This document shows positions 55,359 through 64,000 of a stretch of DNA of 64,000 nucleotides, piece after piece (the stretch's first letter is position 1; every line of letters begins with the position of its first letter). The position numbers and the translations under genes are program-made. Origin of the DNA: Blepharisma stoltei (Eukaryota > Ciliophora > Heterotrichea > Heterotrichida > Blepharismidae); the NCBI GenBank assembly GCA_914767885.1, contig CAJZBQ010000050.1, positions 434,001 to 498,000 of the forward strand. The letters run 5' to 3'. The notes beneath the pieces are model-generated. The model did no database searches and was not told where the DNA came from. It worked only from the letters and a program-made list of their open reading frames with translations.

Positions 55359-58300
55359 TATACACCTATTGACGATATAGCAGTTTTATGAACTGGAATC
55401 CAATAATAGACTGAGTCTCCTATAATATCTAAGTTTCTTTCAGAAAGAGGTTTTGACCCAGACGTTCTTTCAACACTGAGCACAGTAATGACTTGATTTA
55501 AAGCACCAAAGGAGACCACTGGAGTGACTGAAGAAGCAATCCCCGTGAACTTGAAGACTTCAAGAGTTCCATTGAAGAAAGTCAGTTCTCTTAAGCTCAT
55601 ATCAATAAACATTGTGATTTCATCTCCCTCCTTAAATCCTTCGAACCCATCTTTGAACCACCCTTTCTTGTGAAATTCACCAGTTCTTTTCCAACTCCAT
55701 ACATCATGAGGACAGTAGCATCCTATGTACTCATTTAGGTCATAATATTCGGCATCTTTTGCAGTCCTATAAACTCCAATGTACCAATACTCAGAGTCTC
55801 CATCAGATTCTATCTTGAATTTGATACTCACTGTGCCTTCAGAGTAATTTTCAGACCAAATTGCGTTGCCCCATCCGCTTCCTTTGACTCTGGTAACTTT
55901 GGAAGTTCCTTCTGAAAAAGAGACTTTCTTTCCACAAGGTTCTTTTCTCCATCTCGTAGTTGTTGTTTCAAATTTATTTTCTTCGACTAATTTCTTACCA
56001 TATTCATCATAGCTGAAAATAACTGTGTCTCTTGGGTCAAAACTTGAATTTGAATTGAAGACTATACTAATAAAGGAAGCACCAGGAATTTGGATGAATT
56101 CTTTTGTGGTTTGTCTGATATAAGGGTGTTTGGACTCATAAGTTCTTCCGATGTTGCAAGTAACGCTCTTCTTAAATGATTCGAATAAGAAAGTTTCTAG
56201 CAGTCCATCTTTTTCGCTTAGACCTTTAATATCAGAAACAAGTTCACAAAATTCCATAAACCAAGGCTCCTCTCCAGTAAGTTGGAATTTATGTGAAGCA
56301 TCTTCTAACAGCCTTGCAGTTGCTTGCATCAAACTATTTTCTACTTTTTTAGAGCTCACAGCATTATGAAGCTCATTTGCTTGAGCAACCAAGATCTTAA
56401 GAATATTTTTGAGCAATGGGCCTTTCTGATCTCTTATAATCTTATTCAAAATTCTTATAGAGTCAAGCTTCAATTCCAATGTGTTTGCTGATAGAGAATG
56501 CAAGAATATAGGCTGAACAAATCTAGGGTGAGTTATTTCCATAAATTCCATAGGTACTGGATTCATGCTTGAAATCTTATTTAGCAACCACATTGCAGGC
56601 CAAGGATTTTCTGTAACTAGAGAAACTGGGTTTTCAGGAATCACATCAAACTTATATCCCCATAAGCTACCTGATTTAGCAGACTGGAAATGTAAATAAA
56701 CAACTTCTCCTTCAACTTCGAATGGAGTCCAGAGCCTTTTATCTCCTCCTGAAAAGCTTCTGATTTCATCAACTCTTCCTGGGCTCATATAGAATGTTAA
56801 AGGTTCTCCATAATTTTTAGTCTTACATTGTGGATCAAACACAAAAAAGAGCTTTTTAGCTCCAGGAATTCTGATTTCTTGATCTAAATTCATGTTAGTA
56901 TCATATGGGTGGCTTGGGCTTTCAACTGTTAATGGAGCCAATAATCCTCTTTGCTTTTCTGCATAGATCAAGCATCTAAGCATCCTTTCTAGGCAGTCCT
57001 TAAAAAGCTTGTCCTTGAATTTCGGATTGTCTTGGAACAGTAAAGTATCAATTTTTTTAGAAATTTTATTTACAGAACTTCCTAAGAAATAGAATAATTT
57101 GATGATGCTGAATTCCTCAGCTATTGTTACAATAGAGGTTGGGTATTTTTTGATGAGCATTAGAGCAAGTTTTTTGTATGAGGCTTGCTTTGAGGATTCC
57201 ATAAGCTTATAAAAGTGGCTGAAGAGCTCTTGAATAGAGAGAGCTTCGAAAAGGCTTCTTTAAATTTTCTTTCGGTATTTTCTGCAGTTTCTAATAATCC
57301 GCATAGTGGCATTTTAGATGAATTCATCTTCTTAAATGGTGTAAGCGCGCAGTTCAAAGCAGTATCACTTATCTTTACAGCTAAAAATAAAACTGATTTC
57401 TTTCATAAGTTATGGCCAAGATTTATCGCATTGCCATCTCCATCTTGAATTATCTTATAGCCAAATGGCACTTTTACATTGTACATTGAAGAAGATTTGA
57501 TGAAAATGATATCTTTTATGCATGAATTTTTTATTTCCACTTGCTTTACCCAGATATGAGTTAAAGAGTCACTTGCTTGGTCTTCAGGATCAAAGTTCCC
57601 TAAATCTGTATAGTATTTAACTTCTGTGCCTAGAGCAATGCTTGAGTACCCATTTCCAGTAGTCACCTGCTCTTTTTTAGCGCATAAAATCATTCTATTT
57701 GGAATATTGAACTCTTTCTGCTTGCCATCTTCATAGATCGGAACTACTGCAAATCCATTAGGGACTTCACGAATTGTTTTAACCAGTTTTAACTCAGTGA
57801 TGACTTCTTGATTTAGAGAGATAAGGGTATTATGGAAAGAGTTCGGGAAATTCTGAGAAATGTAGTCTAAGCTAGACCTTAAGTCTCTGTCTGATGATAG
57901 AGCTTGAGTTATTTGGTCTTCAGTCAAGCCTAAAAGTTTTAGTCTTAGCCGATCATAGTTGTCAGATTTTTGAATGACTTTGATTGTTTTATATGTCTCA
58001 GCATCTTTAGGTTTATCAACTTTAGCTGGTGCAGATTTGGTGTTTTTATCGTTATACACTTCAAAAGTTAACAATGAAGCTCTTGTGCCAGCTTCCATAT
58101 AAAGTCCATAAGCTCCCATTTGAAGACCGTCAAATGCAGTTATATTCTGCAGATCAGTAGTTTCTCCGGTGTTATCATTAATTATTTTAATTTCTCCATT
58201 TGGATTTAAATAAATCCTAACAGCCAATACTTCATCAAGCCTGGCAGGATAGACAACACTACCATTGACTTCAAAGCTTGGGAGTCCAGAGTTTGTGCTA

Positions 58301-61300
58301 ATTCCTATATCCACTTCTCCAAGTTTGAGACCATATGACAACTGATTTTGATAGTGAATGCCTTCTAACTGCGCTAGAATAGTCAAAGATTCTACAAATT
58401 TTGTAGTATTTCTGAATACAGATAAGTCTGGAACTGTCCTTATTTCTTTTCTTGCTGTTGGGAAATTGTTATTTTCTATCACGAATTGGCCATTTAAATT
58501 TTGGTAAATATCTGCGTATCCAGCGATATCGAATGCTTCAAGGCTTCAAGATTTAATTGGCTGAAGCTTGAATAGTAGGCTTGATTTTGGCTCTTCTATT
58601 TTTCCAGCAAATTCTAAAATCCCATTTTTATCCTTGATTCCTTTGTCAAGACACTTAGCGATGATCATTGTCAGAATATTTTCTTTTGTCAATTCTTCAA
58701 TTAGGCGTTTGGTTTTATCGCTAGCATTCGAAAACATTTCCATTATTTCTTCATCTGTAAAGTCGTCATAAATATATTTTTCTGCGATTGTCTTTACAAT
58801 TTGTTTAATAAGTAACTGCTTTTCTTTATTTCCGATGACTTTAGTTTCAGCTTTAGCATGCTTCATGATGGATCTTAATAGGTCTGCTCCTTCATTGTCA
58901 CTAATATCTTTATTTTTTAAGATAAGTGTAATTATATTAACAATAATGTTTTCTAAGTGAACATAAAGAGTTCTGAATGAAACAATTCTCTCAGATTTAA
59001 TATTGAAGCGCAAAAATTCTGAGTCTATTAAAGCAAACCACAAATTGATAGCTGAGTCTTTAATGTTCTGCAGTTCATCTTGGCAAAGCATTTCCATGGC
59101 ATTAAAGTTATTGATCGTCTTTAAATAAGCAATGGACTCTGCATTAACTGACACCGTCTCATCAGTGGCAGGAGAATAAATCGCTACTGTGTCCCCATCA
59201 ATTGCTCTTATAATACATCTTGTCATCCTAGAATCAATCAGTTTAGCTTCAGCCAGCTCAATTGGATCGTTTCCAAAAATATCAATTTCCTTCGATAAAA
59301 TTGTTAAAGTTTCGATTGCTCCAACTTGATACATAGGAAGTGCTTTTCCGTCCTTTAAGTTTTGGCAAGCATCGTTTAATGATTTCATAATTGTGGTGAG
59401 TATCTCGCCTCTCCATCTTTCTATGTTCATGAATTCTTTCAAAAGCACAATTGCTTCATAGCCACATCTGAAAAGTTTGCTTTTTGTATCTCTGAAGCCA
59501 TACCAGTAAGTCATTTTTCCAATTCTTTTAAGCAAAGATTGGAAAAAGTCGGTGCTTGTGCTTTCAGAGTCAGGAAGCGTAGTCCAGATTGCACCTAGTG
59601 TTTGAGGTGAGTGCTGGGATGGGAGAATTGCTTTGAGGATGCTAGACCCAAGGGCAAAGTTGCTTTCTGCGCTGCTCAGGAAAGTAATTTTAAGGAGCTC
59701 TGCAAGATATTCTTCACGAGCTAAGAGGCTCACTATTGTACTCGATCCGAAGCACCCATAAATTGTCCACAATAGAGAAGTCATATATTCACTTGCAGAT
59801 TTTCTTTCTTTATATACTTCTAAACAGCTATTAGGAAGATCATCATACTGGAGAAGAGCCCACTTCAGCTCATGATAATAATCGAAAAACCTATTATGAT
59901 CTTTAGCTATTGCATGCATTGCTACATACAAATCTAAATTGCCTTCTTCGTTTTTGAATTCTGATGGGCAATTTTCTTGAACTTTATCGCTCTGCACAAT
60001 GCCTTTAATTTCTGCTAACTCGAAAAGATCGATAAATTGTTGAAAAGATTTTCCTTGATGTTTTGGATTGAACCTTGAAACAATATTTTTATATATGGTA
60101 TCAATATTGCAAAAATCATAAGATAAAGCTGCTTGCTCAAAATCTTCTGGTATTTCAGTCCAGATCTTGGAGTGGTCAATATAATACTGATCTTCTTTAG
60201 AAAGTGTATCTTTCGTAGCATAGATTGCGTTGATATATTTAAAGAAATCGAAATTTCCTTTAGAATTTTTGTAAGCATCTTGGCTTGAAAGGAGTTCTGA
60301 GCACTCAGGATCAAGTTTCGAAATTTCAGCAGGAATTAAAACCCCTTTCATTGCAGGGTCAGCTTTGGCAACTAAATCGTTAATCGTTTCCTTCAGCTAG
60401 GATTCTCCTAGTTTTTCAGTCTCTTTATTAAACTGCCTCACCCATTCTTGCATTGGATTCTTTTTAAAAGCTTTGACAGTGTTCATTTTATTTACCCACA
60501 ACTGCCCTGAAACTACTTCGCTGAGCTTTAGACCTGAGTAGCCCAGCTCCAATAGCGATTGATCCCACTTTAATTCATTAAAAATCGAATTTAAAAACAG
60601 ATCTTGGACAGTCTGTTTGACAACTGAATTAATTTGACTTACATTTCCAGCTGCACTAAAGACTAAAAGCTTATAAGCGGCCCATACTGTTCTGCATAAC
60701 CTATCTTTAAGGGTTTCTCTTAATTTCTTTTCATCTTCTGATTCATCACCTAATAAATCATAATAAGGCTTGTATTCACATTCAAGGCTCTCCTGAATAC
60801 TGACAAGAAATTGGTTCTTTGCACTTGGTTCGCTCTTTTTGATGAAAATATGTTTGGATTCTCCATTCCGAGTGAACTGGCCTAAATTGTTATATCCTTC
60901 AATTTCTTCAGATGCGATTTGGAAATCGACTACAGGAATTGCTCCATTGTGCTCAATAATTAAATAGAGATTCTGGCCTTCTCCTTCTCTGGCTTCTAAG
61001 AGAATTTTATCAACATCTTTAGAGATATCAGCTTCTACCAAGATTTTAAATCCTGTAATGCACTGATCCAAAAGGAATGATTTGGTATCAACTTCTTCTC
61101 CTATATAACCTTTAGACCAATTCAATAAAAGAGAAATGATAAGTGGGAACTGTTGCTCGACTATCATAAGATTATCAGACTCTTTTAATGGGAAGCATAA
61201 CGCATCTAAAATAGTCAAGTAATGGGAGTATAAAGGTCTTTCTATGACTTCTGTTTTTGATTTGAGTAGCTCTTTCTGCAAGTATCCATAGATGGTATAA

Positions 61301-61849
61301 AATGACTTTTGGACACACTTTAATAGGCTTAAATCAATTCCTTCCACATTTTCCCAATAATGGAATTTTATATTGTTTTGTTTTAAAGAGTCAATAAAGG
61401 ATCTTATTAGTGAAGTTTCTTTTCTAGACGATAAGTTCATTGAGTTTCCTAAGCTGGAAAGTCCAAGAGCTCTTGCAATAGCTTTCACTCTTCTTTTCTC
61501 AATGGTGTCCACAATTTTTTCAGCTGAGACAGGAGTTTCGAATAACGAAAAAATAAGCTCAGATATTTTTTTGATTCCTTTAACGTCTTCTGAGTGGCTT
61601 TCGTCTTCGCTTTCATTCCTTCCTAGCTTAACAACTAAGCTTGAATCTACTGCAACTCCTTCTTTGACTTCCTTCCATTTGCTTTCATTTCTTTTCATTT
61701 TAGAAGTACTGGCTTCTTGGACTACATTTACTACCAAATATTTCATTGTTTTAGTAATCCCAAGCTCATTTAAGCCTTGAGTATGCTGTGAATTGATTAA
61801 TAAAGCGCATTTAAATACAACATCTTTACTCTACCTCCAGCTTTGCATG

Positions 61850-62106
61850 CAAGAATTTTTACTCATTAATTTGCTTTTAAGATTAATTTGAAAGATTGTT
61901 TGAAAAATTAATTTAATTAAAAAATTTTATATTTTATAATGCAATTTTTTAAAAATTTATAGAATTAGCATATCTGATTATTAAAATAATAATTAATTAT
62001 ATATCAAAATATCTATTCAAAATTTTTATATAAATTTTATATAAATTTTGCTTGATAATTAGGAATTCTAATTTTTCTAAAATCAGGTTTTTTCTGATGG
62101 CTTTAC
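61850..62106. mobile_element. IES (257 bp) in copy C, orthologous to part of the 39.2-39.8 kb IES
   Basis: Aligns with 39518-39779 of copy A (for example TATTTTATAATGCA and TTTATAGAATTAGCATATCT) but lacks the family 2 element. The right TA is at 62107-62108; the left TA of copy A is CA here. Confidence 0.8.
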
Positions 62107-62815
62107 TAACTATACGGAGAATTAGAGACTTCTTCAAAGGTCATAGATACAGTTTCTTTCAATTTTTGGATGTATTTCTCAGCCCACTTTCTATATTTGA
62201 CTGCATCTTTTACGAGGTATTTTACTGTAGATCCAACACTTATAGGATCTTGAAGAAGGTTTTTAAAAGTCTCAGCGAATTCGAAGATAGCTAGATAAAC
62301 AGCGAAAATGGCTCTTTCTGCTTTATCAAATTCAGATCCTCCAAGTGCTGAATCTTCTTCGCTAATTCCGCTCAAAGTTTTCAGGGCATTCCAATCTCTT
62401 CCAATTTTGCTATCCCCTTCAATGAAATCATTGATAAACTGATTGTCAGAATACTTTGCATCTCCCCATTTTCCAAAAGAGTCAATATACTCTTGCAACG
62501 TCAGCTCTGATTTATTATTGCATACCAGCTTTTTAGTAGGATCGCTTCTAATAAACTGATTTAGCATCTTAGGCTTAATTTTTTCTCCAATTCCAGGCAC
62601 TTGGGCAAGGGTGATAAGACTATCTGGGATAGGATTTTGAGACTTAAAAAGTGATAAAGTCTTATCAGAAATTCCGTATTTAAGCAATGGGTTTTGAAGT
62701 AAATCTCTCGCTTCTTCATCTTCTGGTGTTGCCTCAAATTCTCCAGAAACCAATTTTACGTAGATAAATCTAACCAAAAACCCTGCTGCATCTTTTATGG
62801 TATCTGGCCATTCTT

Positions 62816-63123
62816 TACTTCCCCTCTCTTTGAGCAATCAAAAAATTTTGCTCGCTTATGGTTAATTTTTTGTTTTAAAATTTATATGTAAAAATTTTAG
62901 TAAATCTTTTTTTTCAAATTTAAAAAACCAATTCGTAAAAATTGTAAAAACAAAATGTTTAAAATAGACAATATTAGCAAGAGATTTGATGATATTTATT
63001 ATCACTTATAAATGTTTTTTTTTCATAAAAAAGTTTAGCAAAATATTTCTGTTTGCTTACGGAAGATGGATTTTTGGGTAAAATAATTTTTCCAATGGTT
63101 TCTTTTGCACATGGAGGGGGAGT
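62816..63123. mobile_element. IES (308 bp) in copy C, family 2 MITE
   Basis: TA at 62816-62817 and 63124-63125. Copy A is the empty site (TTGTTTAGCATAATAATC). Contains TTTTTGGGTAAAATAATTTT and CCAATGGTTT of family 2; the terminal motif is diverged. Confidence 0.88.
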
Positions 63124-63277
63124 TAGTATAATATTCAGCTTGCACTTCACCGAAAATATCAATTTTCCAGCCCCACGTGGAAAAGTATCTTGAGTAGAAT
63201 GTGAAGAACAAATAAGGGATATTTACTTCAATTCTTTTTCCATTCTTTGGGAAATTTTCTCCTTCCCAGCTGAAGAG

Positions 63278-63826
63278 CACATACATTAAAATGGTGACAC
63301 GTGTAAACCTGCCCTCTTGGCGCAGCAGTCCAGACCTTATGGCTACTGTGAATTCGGAAGGACTCCGAGCCGAGAACTAAGTGCAGGCTCAAGAGGTGTG
63401 TATCCGGGTAGGTTTTTGCTGCTTTACTGTGGTTGGAAATGGAGGCGCTCAGCAATGCCCTTTGGATCCAAAGACTCATTGGCACTCCTCTAACGAGAAG
63501 CTGGGGTTTCGGCCCAGGCCATAGGGGAACAGTCTTTTTCCTGTAGCTGCTGAAGGAAGTTATTCGGCACCCGACAGACTCCAATGATCCTTGGAATCAA
63601 GCTACTCCAATCGCCTGTAGCAGGGCCGTAGAAATCCATAAGCCGCCCACTCAAGACTGAATTCTCAAGGCAAGGAGATACAGAAGGTGCTGAGGGCACT
63701 CACAAGAGGGATAGACCCTCTGGCTGGAGCCGAAAAGCGGTAGAACCTCCCGTACAGGAGTTCTTTGGCGACTGTACCGCGAATATGGCTATTGCCTGAC
63801 TTTAATAATCCTAATCCTAATCCTAA
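63278..63826 (+). mobile_element. retroposon-like insertion (549 bp) with 14-bp direct repeats and TAATCC tail in copy C
   Basis: TCCCAGCTGAAGAG (63264-63277) and TCCCATCTAAAGAG (63827-63840) flank it; copy A is uninterrupted. The right end is a repeat of CTAATC (63803-63829). Body GC-rich; shares blocks with the TRRAP inserts (about 63428-63530 with 13015-13130, and about 63625-63800 with 9955-10180). Confidence 0.87.
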
Positions 63827-64000
63827 TCCCATCTAAAGAGGTTTCCTTTTTTATTATCGTCTTCCCAAAGCTCTAAATAATCTTGATATCTTTCGGTTTT
63901 GCATTTAGGATCAAAGACCAAATAATATTTTCTTGCTCCAGGGATCTTTACCTTGTGGGTAATAAAATAATCTGTTTGGTATTTGTGACTACTTTCAAAA

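Larger units (their letters stand above)
53123..64000 (-). pseudogene. copy C of the giant HECT-family gene, 5' end outside the window, three lesions
   Basis: Runs from TAA at 53123-53125 to the right edge (partial). It follows the domain order of copy A from the second CUB-like/long helical region through ConA-like, UBA-like, CUB-like, SPRY and HECT. Lesions against copy A: TAG at 60397-60399 in place of the Met of GESMLKET; a one-base deletion near 57255-57265; and a one-base deletion near 61821-61826. One IES boundary TA is changed to CA (61850-61851). The HECT C-lobe reads NNVIFRLELPAYTS, lacking Cys. Most of the frame remains open with no excess of stops, so decay is recent, or the copy may be rescued by editing not visible here. 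Confidence 0.82.

Overview
This window reads as germline (micronuclear) DNA of a heterotrich ciliate, most like Blepharisma. That assignment is an inference from three things seen in the sequence. (1) UGA is read as tryptophan: the casein kinase at 1133 needs TGA at 1340-1342 as the conserved Trp and another at 2000-2002, and every long gene here closes up only if TGA is Trp and TAA/TAG are stops. (2) Introns are tiny; the clearest is 15 nt with GT-AG ends at 20897-20911. (3) Genes are interrupted by AT-rich, TA-bounded segments. Removing each together with one TA restores the reading frame, as expected of internal eliminated sequences (IESs).

Layout. 1-1132: partial or unassigned sequence and a dispersed repeat. 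1133-2167 (+): CK1-family kinase. 2242-14935 (-): TRRAP/Tra1 homologue of 3316 aa, split by five IESs (91, 777, 625, 931 and 319 bp). 15332-15404 (+): tRNA-Thr(CGT). 15489-16220 (-): CRAL-TRIO protein. 16236-18137 (-): SLC45-like transporter with one 444-bp insertion. 18858-25149 (-): 1439-aa polytopic PAS-domain protein of the TmcB-like type, with six IESs. One of these (19387-20240) carries its own spliced ORF on the opposite strand.

25885 to 64000 holds three same-strand paralogues of a giant SPRY/CUB-like/UBA/HECT protein. Copy A (25885-43880) is complete: 4097 aa after removal of 14 insertions. Copy B (46966-49322) keeps only the last SPRY and HECT parts and ends at a degenerate LINE (49323-52610). 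Copy C (53123 to beyond the right edge) has a nonsense codon and two frameshifts. All three HECT C-lobes lack the catalytic cysteine. Because the copies align closely, they act as empty sites for each other: about ten insertions in A are absent from C, while a 66-bp IES and a ~260-bp IES are shared and so predate the duplication.

Insertions fall into at least two groups. One is TA-bounded MITE-like elements, in three sequence families plus strongly palindromic singletons. The other is retroposon-like elements that are richer in GC, often carry short tandem-repeat tails such as (TAATC)n, and have flanking direct repeats of about 12-16 bp. Several IESs are nested, with one element inside another. 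Two LINE remnants (45060-46890 + and 49323-52610 -) are possible partners for the retroposons.
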